From assembly GCA_030762895.1 (NCBI GenBank), contig CM061063.1:78303836-78367835 (forward strand): a stretch of 64,000 nt of DNA, given 5' to 3'. The translations under genes and the position numbers were made by a program. Source of the stretch: Sophora flavescens. Taxonomy: Eukaryota; Streptophyta; Magnoliopsida; Fabales; Fabaceae. The notes beneath the pieces are model-generated. The model was not told where the DNA came from. It ran no database searches and worked only from the letters and a program-made list of their open reading frames with translations. How positions within the stretch are numbered: position 1 is the stretch's first letter; each line of letters starts with the position of its first letter. Positions 45,622-57,076 of the stretch are shown one piece after another.

Positions 45622-46340
45622 ATGGATCTTACTGATAAGCTCACTTATTTGAAGCAATTGTTTCAGCAGACACAGTTTTGTGGCATGTGCGGCTCTCCTG
45701 AGCACCTGTATGAGGCATGCCCCATTCTGACAAATGCTACTTATTGGCCTCGAGCTTATACATTCCATCCTGACAATCAAGGCAAAAAGCTTGAGGATAA
45801 TGAAGAACCTGTGGAATCAAATGCATGTGTTGAGAATGATGGGGTGGATGAACCGTGTGCAGAAAGTCCAGACAATCAGACCTTTACTAACTCAGTTTCT
45901 TTTACTACATGTACTAACCTGTCATCGACACTAACCCGTGTGCTGTTTGTGGCCAGTTTCTTGACTCTATTTTGCAGGATGATAGTGAGAGTGATACCGA
46001 TTGTTCAGCCGAAGTTCCAAATACACTATCCATTGAGCAGCTACCTCCCACTGTGGAACAACCGGTGATGGAGTTCAAGCCTCTGGAATTTGCACCATGG
46101 CCGGTCCAAGAGGTTGAGCCCCACTTCTATTGGGGAGATTTTTTTGAAAAGGAGGTCATCTGTGACCCCAGAGGAAGTGAGAAGTCCGCCGCACTGGGTG
46201 GAGTTATCATGGTTGTCAAGTGCTCACCTCCATATCAAAGCTGCAAGTTAGGGAGGCTTGGAATGAATTTTTGTCCTTTGGCTACCATGTGGGACTTACG
46301 CTACAGGCAGTGGGATCCCGGTGGAACCGCCCCTCAATGA
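45622..46340 (+). pseudogene. Element D zinc-knuckle ORF, two frames
   Basis: MDLTDKLTYLKQLFQQTQ leads into CGMCGSPEHLYEAC, a CX2CX4HX4C knuckle, then an acidic Asn/Glu-rich stretch. Around 45915 the likely coding frame shifts to one reading NPCAVCGQFLDSILQDDSES and EFKPLEFAPWPVQEVEPHFY. This second part has an extra CX2C pair (CAVC). Either a single indel broke one protein, or two products exist. Capsid and enzymes are absent. Given near-identical LTRs, the state at the last transposition was probably the same. Confidence 0.55.
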
Positions 46341-47751
46341 GTTTTTCTTTACCTTGCTCTTTTAATTTTCTTTTTTTTTCTTTGCTTTATTTCTGTTTTG
46401 TTTCCAATAAAGCTCCTGAATAATTTGAGAAGCTCAGGAGTTGTGTTAAGTCTAGTATTGGCAAGTTTATTGGATTTGATTAATTTTTGCATAGATGGAT
46501 TGCATGTTAATTGTTGACTGTTTCCCCCCTAGGACTTCAAAAATTTGAAAAATTGAAAAATGATCCCCATATGATTGAAAACTGAACTTTGAGATTTTAT
46601 TATGATGGCATGATGAATGATAAGTTTGGGGTGATAGGAAGCACACACTAGGGATAGTATCTCTGTCAAATAATTTGCAAAAAAATGTCCAGGTGAGGTT
46701 TTGAGCCTCCAACATGTTTTTGACTGTGTGAAATCATTTTTTAAGTTGCACTTTCCCGAATTTGATTGAATCTCTTTTTGGTTTGCATGTTTATGTGTTT
46801 GCTTCAGATGATTTAGGCATTTTCTTTGTAAATAACTACTTAGCCTAAAAAAAATAACCATCCTTAATGCATGTTCCTTAGTTAGCCCCATTGAGCCTAT
46901 TAGCCTGTTAATTCTTGATAACCTAATGTTATAAGCCCAAAAATCTGGAAAACCATGTTAACCCGATCTTAGGATTAGGAGAGCATGTAATCTTAGAATG
47001 GGTGCAAGAAACTAAGTTTGGGGTGGCTGCAAAGTGTAACATGTTGTTTGGGATTGAGAAAAAAATTTATGTAAAAAAAAAAAAAAAGTGGAAAAAAAAT
47101 ATATAGAAAAAGAAAAGAAAAGAAAAGAAAAGAAAAGAAAAACAGAAAAAAATAAAAGTTCAAAAATGCCAAAAAGAAATAAAAAGGTTGTAGTCACCCA
47201 AAGCAAAATGAAAAATGAAAAAGGAACTTGATTTAAATTCAAAGTGTAAATAATGTTCATGCTCTCTTAGTTCCTAGGGTCTTCAACCTAGTTCCTTTGT
47301 ATATCCTACCCTTAGCCAGGCCCCATTACAATCCATAAAAGACCTTTTGATGTTGCTTGCATGTTTTCTGTGGGAACCATTAGGAGATGAGAATCAAATT
47401 TATGGGAAGTGCTCTTAAAAGTGAAAATTGAGTGAAAATGTTAGCCTGACAAAAATTGAGTGATTGAGTGAACATAAATTTCCCTTGTGAGGAAGGCAGT
47501 TGTTTGATTTTGGTGATCTCTCTTTTGTGTGTGACTTGGATCCCCTGCTTAGATTAATGAGTGTTTGAATGATGAAATTCTCAATTGTTTAGAATAAATG
47601 ATTGTGGGGATTACTTTGCTTGAAAGGGGGGAACATTGGAAGAAAAAAAATTCTTTTGAAATATTGCTTGAAATTTGTGCAAGGTTGATTGAATCCTTAA
47701 GCTTGCCATGTTTTGCTAGGTCTTTAGTTTTTTTAAGTTTTTAAGTTTTAG
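46341..47751 (+). other. Element D 3' non-coding region
   Basis: Polypurine-like tracts at 46622 and 47014, an A-rich tract with (AAAAG)n at 47105-47142, and the conserved block at 47315-47355. Same order and spacing as Ath1. No gene is seen. Confidence 0.75.
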
Positions 47752-47790
47752 TTTGCTTGGGGACAAGCAAAGTTTAAGTTTGGGGTATTT
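47752..47790 (+). promoter_or_regulatory. Element D hairpin and polypurine tract
   Basis: TTTGCTTGGGGACAAGCAAA: relative to Ath1 the outer C-G pair is replaced by T-A, keeping the stem. It is followed by AAGTTTGGGGTATTT abutting the LTR. Confidence 0.75.
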
Positions 47791-49237
47791 TGATCAGCCT
47801 CTGGCTAGTCTAGTTTTATAACTAGAAAAACCTTGGCTTTGTGCTAATTTTATATCATTTTCACCCAAATTAGACTTGATTGTCCTTAAGTAAGATTTTG
47901 AGTCTGTAAAGTGTTTTTAAGCTAATTTAGTTGATTTAGAGTTAAATAAAATACTTACTGTTATTTCTTTTTTTTCAGGTTAATAAAAATGAATAATTCT
48001 GGTTCGCCCCGCGAAGGATATCTCGCCCCGCGAGTCACCAAGCCCAGAAAGTCAGAGACGATCACGGTTTACCCGTGTTGAAGATCACGGCCGTGGCAGT
48101 TTTGAAGTTGAAGCGTTCGCCTCGCGAGCATCCATTCGCCTCGCGAGTCTGGAAGTCAGAATATAATTGCTGTCACTGGAACCTGAACGGGTCATGAAGA
48201 TTGGGCCATAACTTGGGCTGTAGATGTCGGTTTGAACTGAAACCGGTGGCAAATGAAAGATAAAACAAAGAGATTTAACTCTCATGAAGACCATTATTCC
48301 AAACAGAGCCGTTTTGAAGGGCTTTAATCCATGTGAAGTCAGAGGCGTTTCAGCTGCCCTATGAATTGAATGTGGGCATAACTCTCTCATCTTAATTCAT
48401 AATTAAGCAAATTAAGTGGATTTGGAAAGCTAAGAGGCAGAGGTTGAAGTGAATTAAAGGAGTATTCAGATATTGAGAGGAGGTCTTGAGAGAATTTGTA
48501 TAAATAGGAGTCAGAGTAGTAGTGAGAGAGGGGGGGCTAGTCAGTTTTGGCTAGTCTTAGCTAGTCAGTAGTTGTAGTTGTTTTGTTTCCTTTTATGCTT
48601 ATGTTTGTTATGGAGAACTAGTCTCCTAGATTAATCTACTGTGATTGGTTTTAATTACACTTGAGGTTCTTGTATTTCCTGTTTTCATTTTCTTTTCTCT
48701 TTTCAATACTATGTTATGCATTTCTGTTTGTTTAATTCAGGAATGTATAGTATTGTATTGATTCGTTCCGGTGATGTTATGTTCCTATACTTAATCGCGT
48801 TTGTTTAATTCGCGTGTGTTCATTCATGTTCGTTTAGTTCATGAGAGCCTAACCCCGTTTGTTTAATTCGGGAATAGGAACATATATCCGTAGTAGCGGT
48901 TTCGTTTGTTAATTGTTGCTACAACCGGGAGGGGATTAGAATCCGCTTAGGGCTTGGATTTATTTGAACCAATGATAGTGGGAAACCAAGAACAGTAGGT
49001 TAATCGTTCTTTAGCTTATTTGTTAATCTTTTAAACTGCTTTGTTTCTTTTCTCTGTTTTGTTTTGTTTTTCTTTATTTTAGTTTCAATCCAAACAACCC
49101 CCCAATTCTGACTTTTACTAATTTTCTGTTAATAATAACAACACTAAAGAGTCCTTGAGAGACGACATCCGAGTTGTCGCACTATACTGCATTATTTTAT
49201 AAGCTCGTTTTTTTGGCGCGTGGCGACAGCGCGTTCA
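47791..49237 (+). repeat. Element D 3' LTR
   Basis: Almost identical to the 5' LTR: one extra G in a G-run near 48530, and A for C near 48597. Confidence 0.93.
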
Positions 49238-49242
49238 GGATG

Positions 49243-49787
49243 TCCCTGAGTCAATTCTACAATATGCCTTTGCTTCAGCTTCAACGTCAGCCTCTGAACA
49301 TACAACATAAGAGTTAATTGTAGAAGGCCTTGAGCTAAATGCTGAAATATTTTCCAGACCTGCTTCTGAACCTTCAATTGTTTTAGCTGATGTTGTTGTT
49401 GTTGCTACTATTGAGCCAACTCTGACCGAGCAGTCTGCTGAGTCTGCTAAGACATATACTCAACCATTAGCTCTTGCTATGGTTCATCCACCAGCCCAAG
49501 CTCAAGACACTATCTCAGACACTGTTGAGAGCTCAAGACAATTATCCTTGCCACCTAATCTTGAGGACATCATTGGAAGAATTGTTGATGATAAGGTTGG
49601 TAAGATAGCTGAAGAGAAGACAGAACAGATGGCTCAACAGATTGAAGAAAGGGTACAGAAGCAATTTCAAGATACTTTGGTCCCTACAAATGCAATGGTG
49701 ACTCAGATGCTGGCTTTATTGATCGATTTTCAGAAAAGCCAAAGCCCAAATCAAAACCAACCGCCTCCACCACCTCCTCCTACCTAA
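49243..49787 (+). pseudogene. SIRE-B env-position ORF, C-terminal part
   Basis: It continues part 2 in the same frame after removing element D and one GGATG. One TAA lies near 49308; from there the frame is open to the natural end. It contains LPPNLEDIIGRIVDDKVGKI and EEKTEQMAQQIEERVQKQFQ, a clear coiled coil, and ends in a proline run. A C-terminal coiled coil plus proline-rich tail fits the SIRE env-like ORF. No membrane anchor is visible. Confidence 0.7.
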
Positions 49788-50194
49788 ACCTTTTCTTTCT
49801 TTATCAAATTTATTCTGATGACAAAAAAGGGGGAGAAAGGAAAGATTAAATATATTAAGTTTATACAGAGTTTTTTTTAAAGGTATATATTTTGTCTGCA
49901 TATGCATAAGCTTAAACTATTCATCTTGATGATACATTGCCTTGACTTCTTATGCCTAAATTTTGTCTAAAGCAAATTATGCTCTGATACTACTTTGACC
50001 TGTTTATTCACAGATGTTTGATAACCTACTATCTTGGTCTGATAACTTATATTATCTTGTAAATAAGACTTGGTTTTATATGCCTTAACTGCTTTGACTT
50101 GTTGAATGCTATGTCTTAGGGGCAGCTTTGCAAGCTCCCTTAGACTTTGCTACTTAAATTTAATCAGTTTTTGTCATCATAAAAAAGGGGAGAT
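49788..50194 (+). other. SIRE-B tail with polypurine tract
   Basis: AT-rich non-coding DNA ends in AAAAAAGGGGAGAT (50181-50194), the polypurine tract next to the LTR start TGTTGG. A similar AAAAAAGGGGGAGA lies at 49826, a second polypurine-like tract. Confidence 0.8.
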
Positions 50195-51569
50195 TGTTGG
50201 AACCAAAGTGGTTCTGGTTTATTTAATCTCTAGGTTTTGATGTTAACAAAAGGATTAAATTTGCTTGGCAAAGTGTTAGTTGAGATCTAACAAGTGATTT
50301 TAGTTTATGAAGGAATATCCAAAATAATTTAAGGTATACAATGCTTGGACTCTTGCAAAGAGTTATCCGTCCAAAGGTTATTTAAACTGTTTATATTTTA
50401 ATCATTAAGTAGACGGCTAACTAAAATTCAGTAGACGTCCATAGTGCCTAACTAAAATTCAGTAGAAGTCCATAGTGCCACGTCATTGGATGGAGTTTCT
50501 CTAAAGACTTAGCAAGTCCTAAGACTTGTGTGGATGATCGCTTCTGCCACATCAATGGACGAGCAGAATAAAACCTTGTGTAGACGCGTTCTAAAACTGA
50601 GTGCCTATAGACGGTTTTACATCTTCTATATCTTTACTACCTTGAATATGATTTAATGCAATCAGGACCACATTGAATTTATTTCAAATGATTGATATTT
50701 ATTTCAATGGAATATATGTTCTTTATAATTGTTTTATCTGGTTAATGCCTTATTCCTTGTGAGAAAAATCATAGTACTATCAAGGAAATACAAAAAGCAA
50801 ATAGTACAATTGGAATTGCAAAACGATATGTACGATGACAACTTTATTGCTGGACAAAGGCTGGGTTATACACAAAGAAGGAAAGAAAGTTTTTGAGGTA
50901 CAACTGCTCAGGACAGTGAGCCTCCATTTTGTGCTTTTCTGATAACCAATGATGCTTTTCAACAAAGCCAAAATCAAGCTATCGGTCTCAACGGATATCA
51001 TGCATTTAATGCTATCTCTAAACAGGATGATTAAAAATAACCGTTGAAAATCTGCAAGAGAAGTTGAAGACCACTACATATAGAAGGTCTCAAGCACTGA
51101 AGAACTACTTTTGCCATTTGAACATTTGCAAAATATTCAAAGCTCATATTCCCTTTGTAAAGCAAAAGTCTGTAATTCTTAAGGTTGAATATTTGTAAAA
51201 AAAATATTCAGTAGATCTTAAACTTTCATACCCTCACATATAGTGAGTTAGAAATATCTTAGAAAAATATGTGATTGAATTAGAGCCTGAAGAGGCTTGG
51301 CAAGAAAATAGTACTTGTAGCCTGGAGAGGTGTAGAATATTTGTTGTAGAAACTGTTTGGAAATATTGGAGAAAATCCTTCAAGTAGAAGGGACTGGACA
51401 TAGCTCTTGGTTGGAAGAGAGTGAACCAGGATAAAATACCTGAGTGAATTTTCTATCCCTTATCTTTTACAGTTTTATTTATTTATACTAACTGTGGGAT
51501 TTGATTTTGGTTTTGTTAATCTTTTAAAAAGGATTTCTTGTGTGCTTAAACTTTTTATCTTCTGCTTGT
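50195..51569 (+). repeat. SIRE-B 3' LTR, first part
   Basis: It matches 28987 onward, with two 31-bp tandem units instead of four. It is broken by element E inside TTCTGCTTGT|GAAAAGG, which is intact at 30413 in the 5' LTR. Confidence 0.92.
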
Positions 51570-52945
51570 TGTTGGTGACGCCGGCAAGTGTACCGGGTCG
51601 TCGCAAGTAATAAAACATGGTAAGAGTCTACCGAGGTCGAACACAAGGATTGGGCTACCAATTCGACTAATTTCGCGAGAAATCCGATAAGTTGGTTAAG
51701 TAGAGAAAGTGGTTGGAGAGAAACTAGGATCACAATTCAAATTAACAAATCAAATCAAATCAAATAAGATATGGTGATGAAATCTGGAATTAAAAGCATC
51801 TAAGGTTTCGAATCCACCTACCCAATCATGCAAAGTACCCAAGTGATAATGATCTCCTCCCTAGGTTCAATTTTAATGTCAACGGGACCCCTAAATTCTC
51901 CTATATTCACTGTCGTGCTCAATAGGACATATTCGATGATTTGAGTTAATTACTTACTAGGTCTCTTAACCCTAATCTCGAATTCTATTAATTCTTGTTC
52001 CCTAAGAGTTGCATCGATCTCCTATTCACTCTCGTGCAATACTCGACCGATGATCCCAATTCAAGTTCTAAAACGCGAATCGCCTCTCGGCCTCAAACAC
52101 GTTTAACTAGTGAATCACGCAAAACATATGATCAACACAATGAAAGCAGAATTGGAAAACAATAATTGAATTAAAGGAGAAGGAGATATACAATCACATG
52201 AGCACTATGCCGCCATGGGTGGCTTCATCGATCCCTTAGACAAGGGGATTAGTTCCTCATGTCCGTAACAACGACGCACGTACAATAGGAAATCATCCTA
52301 AGAATAAGAATTAAGAGAAGAGAAGGGGAGACGCAGCTCCAGAATAAGGATTCTAAAAGATCTACAATCAGTTCTGATGCCAAAAGTCCTCTAATTCTGT
52401 TCTGCAGTGCCTTATTTATAGGGAGGCCACGCGTCACGGCCGTGACGGCTTCTGTTTCTGGCGCTTCTGTGGGATTCAAACCCTCGCGACGCGAAGGGTG
52501 TCTCGCGACGCGAGCCTTCTTGTCACGGCCCGTGATGTTAATCACGGCTAAGCCGTGACGGTCTCTGACTTGTGTGGGTTTTTGGTCACGGCCGTGATAC
52601 ACATCACGGCTAGGCCGTGATGGTCTCTGACTTCCAAGTCTTCATTATTCGCGAGGCGAGAATCCTGTTCGCGGGGCGAGACCTCCAAAAGTGCTTCTTC
52701 CGCTGCTTCTTGACTTTCCTTGATTCTCAGAGCTTCACTTATTTAACCTGAAACAACAAAAGCAACCACAAGCGTAATTCTATTCAAAATAACCTAAAAA
52801 CTACACAAACTACACCAAACGAGTCAAAAACTAACTTAGGAACGAAACAAGGCGAATTTGGGCGAAAACGAGATTGAACTCGACTAATTAGCACGTAAAC
52901 CATCGTCTTACTAGTTATAAAACTAGATAAGCCAGAGGCTTATCA
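51570..52945 (-). repeat. Element E 3' LTR
   Basis: Reading minus, it runs from TGATAAGCCTCTGGC to GCGTCACCAACA. U3 has CGCGACGCGA, CGCGAGGCGA and CACGGCCGTGA motifs; TATAAATAAG lies at 52411-52420 on the minus strand. Confidence 0.93.
52411..52420 (-). promoter_or_regulatory. TATA box of element E 3' LTR
   Basis: TATAAATAAG on the minus strand, identical at 60907-60916 in the 5' LTR. Confidence 0.6.
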
Positions 52946-52983
52946 AACACCCCAAACTTAAACCTTGCTTGTCCCCAAGCAAG
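52946..52983 (-). promoter_or_regulatory. Element E hairpin and polypurine tract
   Basis: Reading minus: CTTGCTTGGGGACAAGCAAG (52964-52983), then AAGTTTGGGGTGTTT abutting the LTR. Identical to Ath1. Confidence 0.75.
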
Positions 52984-54375
52984 CTAAAACTCAAAAACGA
53001 CTCAAGACTTGGCAAGCCTAAAGGATCTAATCGATTTCGCACAAACTTCATGTAATCTTAACAAAACAGTTTTTCTTCAATGATTCCCCCCTTTTACATC
53101 AATGTAATCCCCACATTCATTTGCTTTAAACAATTGAGAACTTCATCATTCATGCAATCATTAGTCTAAGTTGAGGATCAGAGTCACACACAAAAGGAAG
53201 ATCACCAATTTCAAACAATTGCCTTCCTCACAAGGGTATGTAAAATTTCACTCATTCGCTCAATTTCGTCTAGGCTATCAACTTTTCACTCACTTTCACA
53301 TTCTAAGAGCACTTCCCGTGAATTTGATTTTCATCTCAAAAATGGTTCCCACGAAAACATGTATGCAACATCAGAAGGTCTTTTAAAGGTTGTAATGAGG
53401 CCTGGCTCAAGGTAAGATATTCAAAGGATAGAGGCTAAGTCCCTAGGATCACTGAGAGCATGAAACTAATATCACAACAATTGAATTCACTCTCATATTA
53501 TTCTCTTCCTTGCAATTGGTGGCTACACACCTCTTCCTTTTTATATTTATTTTTCTTTGCCCTTTTTGGCACATATTCAATGCTTTTCATCACCCATTTT
53601 ATTTTTCCTTTTTTTCTTTTTTTTTTCTCAAGCCTTCGGCCCTTACTTCCATTTTTCTTTTTCTCAACTATGATTCATGAACTTGTAGCCACCCCAAACT
53701 TAGTTCCACAACAACACTCACAAAGCTAAAATTCCATACTCTCCTAAATCCTAGGATAGGGGAAAATCATGGTTTTTCTGAGTTAATGGCTTGTAATGTA
53801 AGGTCATCAAGAACAATAGGCTTCAAGGCTCAATGTGGCTAACTAGGGATCATTCATCAAGGTTGGTTCAATTTATGGCCAAGTAGTTAATTCAAAGAAA
53901 ATTGCCTAAATCATTTGATGCAACACATAAACATGCAAACCATGAAGAGATTCAAGCAAATTCGGGAAAGTGCAACCTAAAAGTGATTCACACAGTCAAA
54001 AACAAAGTTGGAGGCTCAAATCCTCACCTGGACATTTTGCAAATTGTTTGACCGAGATACGATTCCTAGTGTGTGCACCCCCTCACCCCAAACTTATCTT
54101 AAATCAAGTAATCACAACAAAATTCTCAAAGTTCAGTTTTCAATTTTTAAGTGGGGATAAACTTTTCTATTGTCAGAACCTAGGGGGAAATCATCAATGG
54201 TCAAAATAATTCATGCAATCAATCTATGCTCAATTTAATTAAAATCCAACAAGCTTGCCGACACGACATTCATACAACAACTCTTGATCTTCTCAAATTA
54301 TTCAAGAGTGACAAACAAAAACAAAACAAAAAGCAAAAACAAAACAAAAGTGAGGAGAGGAGAGGAATACCTAGC
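52984..54375 (-). other. Element E 3' non-coding region
   Basis: Polypurine-like tracts at 53690-53701 and 54084-54095, an A-rich tract (T-rich on plus, 53535-53660) and the conserved block at 53369-53410. No gene is visible. The integrase-proximal end joins directly to sequence that in Ath1 lies beyond the accessory cassette. Confidence 0.75.
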
Positions 54376-54439
54376 TTGGGTTGCCTCCCAAGTAGCGCTT
54401 GTTTAACGTCCCAAGCCTGACTCAAGTCTCCCCTAAGGG

Positions 54440-55500
54440 TTAATCCAGAAGAAACACTTGCTTTCCAGTTGGGATTGATTCCCCATGATAATGCTTTAAC
54501 CTGTGCCCGTTCACCTTGAAGTTGCCAGAGGTCACTTCTAATTCCACCGCCCATGGGGGAAGACTTGTAGGATCTTGTATGGTCCCGACCACCTTGATTT
54601 CAGCTTCCCAGGAAAGAGCCTCAACCTTGAATTATACATAAGCACCAATTGCCCGGGCTCAAACCTCCTAGGCAAGATGTGCTTGTCATGCCATGCCTTC
54701 GTCCGCTCCTTGTAGATTCTTGCATTCTCATAAGCTTGCATGCGGATCTCCGACAGCTCATTCAAGTCCAACAACCTCTTCTCACCGGCCTTTGTCAAGT
54801 CAAAGTTGAGCTCCCTAATTGCCCAATAAGATTTCTCCTCCAACTCCACCGGTAGGTGGCATGCCTTCCCGAACACCAAATTGTAGGGAGACCTTCCAAT
54901 TGGAGTTTTGAAAGCGGTCCTATAAGCCCATAAAGCATCATCCAATTTCCTTGACCAATCCTTCCGTGAGGAGTTGACGGTTTTCTCGAGAATGCGCTTC
55001 AACTCACGGTTGGATACCTCCGCTTGCCCATTTGTTTGGGGATGATAGGGAGTAGAGACTCTGTGCTTGACCCCATACTTCTCAAGAAGCTTTTGCATTT
55101 GATTGTTGCAAAAGTGGGATCCCCCATCACTGATCAACACTCTTGGGACCCCCAAACCTCGAGAAGATATTGCGCCTCAGGAAATCCATGACTACCCGCG
55201 CATCATCTGTGGTTGTTGGGATTGCCTCCACCCACTTCGACACGTAGTCCACAGCCACCAAAATGTATTGGTAAGAGAAAGAGGGTGGGAATGGTCCCAT
55301 AAAATCTATCCCCCACATATCAAAGAGCTCTACTTCGAGCATGCAATTCAAGGGGAGTTCATGCCGCTTAGAAATATTGCCAACCCTTTGGCAACGATCA
55401 CGATTTTCAACAAATGTGTAGGCATCCTTGAAGAGCGTCGGCCAAAAGAAACCGCTTTGGAGGATCTTTTCTGCAGTCTTCTTTCCCCATAATGCCCACC
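54440..55500 (-). pseudogene. Element E integrase, disrupted
   Basis: The core reads [16 protein letters not shown] in one frame, then after a one-base shift near 55150 [15 protein letters not shown] and [14 protein letters not shown] in another. The C-terminal domain shifts again in a G-run near 54550 (FPHGAVELE is split). DDE residues are all present. The zinc region near 55480-55530 is split from RNase H by another shift. Confidence 0.92.
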
Positions 55501-57068
55501 GTAATCCGAGCTATGACAATGCCACAACACGTTTCCGATTTGGTCATGGGGAATGCACCTCCTGAGGATCCCATCTGAGCACTGCTTGAAGAGATAGGGG
55601 TCCTCCCACACATAATATTTTGCATCCGAGAAGAACTTCTTCCTCTGTTGATTAGTCCAACCTTGCGGAACCACATTTGAAGACTTGAAGTTGGCCATAT
55701 CCGCGAACCAAGGAGGGGAACTTTCAATAAGTACAAACAGCTTTTCATCAGGAAACTCTTCCTTGATGTCTAACAATTCCTCCTTGGTGTCGGGATTGAC
55801 CAACCTAGATAAGTGGTCCGCCACCCCATTGTCGGATCCCTTCCTGTCCTTAATCTCGAGATCAAATTCCTGCAAAAGAAGAATCCATCGAATTAATCTA
55901 GGTTTGGCCTCTTGTTTTGTCATCAAGTGTTTTATGGCCGCATGATCAGTGAAAACCACAATCTTAGACCCCACGATGTAGGATCTAAACTTATCCAAAG
56001 CAAACACCACAACAAGTAGTTCTTTTTCAGTGGTGGAATAATTAGCTTGTGCCTCATTCAAAACTTTACTTGCATAATAAATGACATGAGCTAATTTTTC
56101 CACCCTCGCCTTAAAACAGCCCCCACCGCATAATCACTAGCATCACACATGATTTCAAATGGCAAATTCCAATTAGGTGCAGTGATTATGGGTGCGGTGA
56201 CAAGCATATTTTTCAAAACAGTGAAGGCATTTAAACAAGAATCATTAAAATCAAAGGATACATCCTTCACAAGAAGGTCGCAAAGCGGCCTTGCGATTTT
56301 GGAGAAGTCTTTGATGAATCTCCGGTAGAACCCGGCATGCCCCAAAAAACTCCTCACCCCCTTTATAGTGGTTGGTGGCGGCAGCTTCTCAATCAACTCG
56401 ATCTTCGCCTTATCAACCTCAATCCCCCTGTGAGAGATTTTGTGCCCCAAGACTATACCTTCCTTGACCATGAAGTGGCATTTCTCCCAATTGAGCACAA
56501 GGTTAGTCTCTTGGTACCTTTTAAGCACCAAGGTCAAGTTCTTCAAACAGTTGTCATAAGAAGTTCCAAAGACCGAGAAGTCATCCATGAACACCTCAAT
56601 GCACCTTTCCACCATGTCCGAGAAAATAGAAAACATGCACCTTTGGAAAGTAGCGGGGGCGTTGCACAATCCAAAGGGCATCCTCCTGTAAGCAAAAACT
56701 CCATAGGGACAAGTAAAGGCTGTCTTCTCTTGGTCTTGAGGATCCACCACAATCTGATTATAGCCGGAGTATCCATCTAAGAAACAGTAGTACTCATATC
56801 CGGCTAACCTCTCAAGCATTTGATCTATGAAGGGGAGAGGGAAGTGATCCTTTCTTGTTGCTTCATTTAATCTTCTGTAGTCGATGCACACTCTCCACCC
56901 CGTGATGGTTCTTGTTGGGATCAATTCATTGTTTTCATTGACCACCACGGTTGTTCCACCCTTCTTTGGGACCACATGAATCGGACTAACCCAGTTGCTA
57001 TCCGAGATTGGGTAGATGATTCCGGCATCTAAAAGCTTAATCACTTCCTTACGCATGACTTCTTTCAT
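55501..57068 (-). pseudogene. pol: Element E reverse transcriptase and RNase H, one frameshift
   Basis: RT is open from LLDAGIIYPISDSNW through the catalytic FMDD near 56588 to [12 protein letters not shown], where a base change in length near 56110 shifts the frame. RNase H continues open with [20 protein letters not shown]. It lacks the 9-residue duplication found after FMDD in Ath1, and so shows the ancestral length. Confidence 0.93.
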
Positions 57069-57076
57069 GATGGGGT

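Larger units (their letters stand above)
44086..49237 (+). mobile_element. Element D: very young non-autonomous gypsy (Athila-related) element
   Basis: It is flanked by GGATG duplications (44081-44085, 49238-49242). The two LTRs (1446 and 1447 bp) differ by about one indel and one or two substitutions by eye. It has a perfect tRNA-Asp primer site, a hairpin and polypurine tract, and only a short zinc-knuckle reading region inside 2.26 kb. With no RT, integrase or protease, it must have used proteins from another element. Confidence 0.93.

Noticed and set aside
47105..47142. (AAAAG)n microsatellite as a novel element
   Set aside because: Simple slippage in the A-rich tract that all Athila-related elements have at this place.
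44380..48390. Identical 101-codon minus-strand ORFs at 44380-44685 and 48085-48390
   Set aside because: They are duplicated only because both lie in the two LTRs of element D; no coding features, and they overlap the promoter side of the LTR.
35862..49787. True retroviral-type envelope gene
   Set aside because: No signal peptide, transmembrane helix or furin-like site seen; coiled coil and position alone are not enough.
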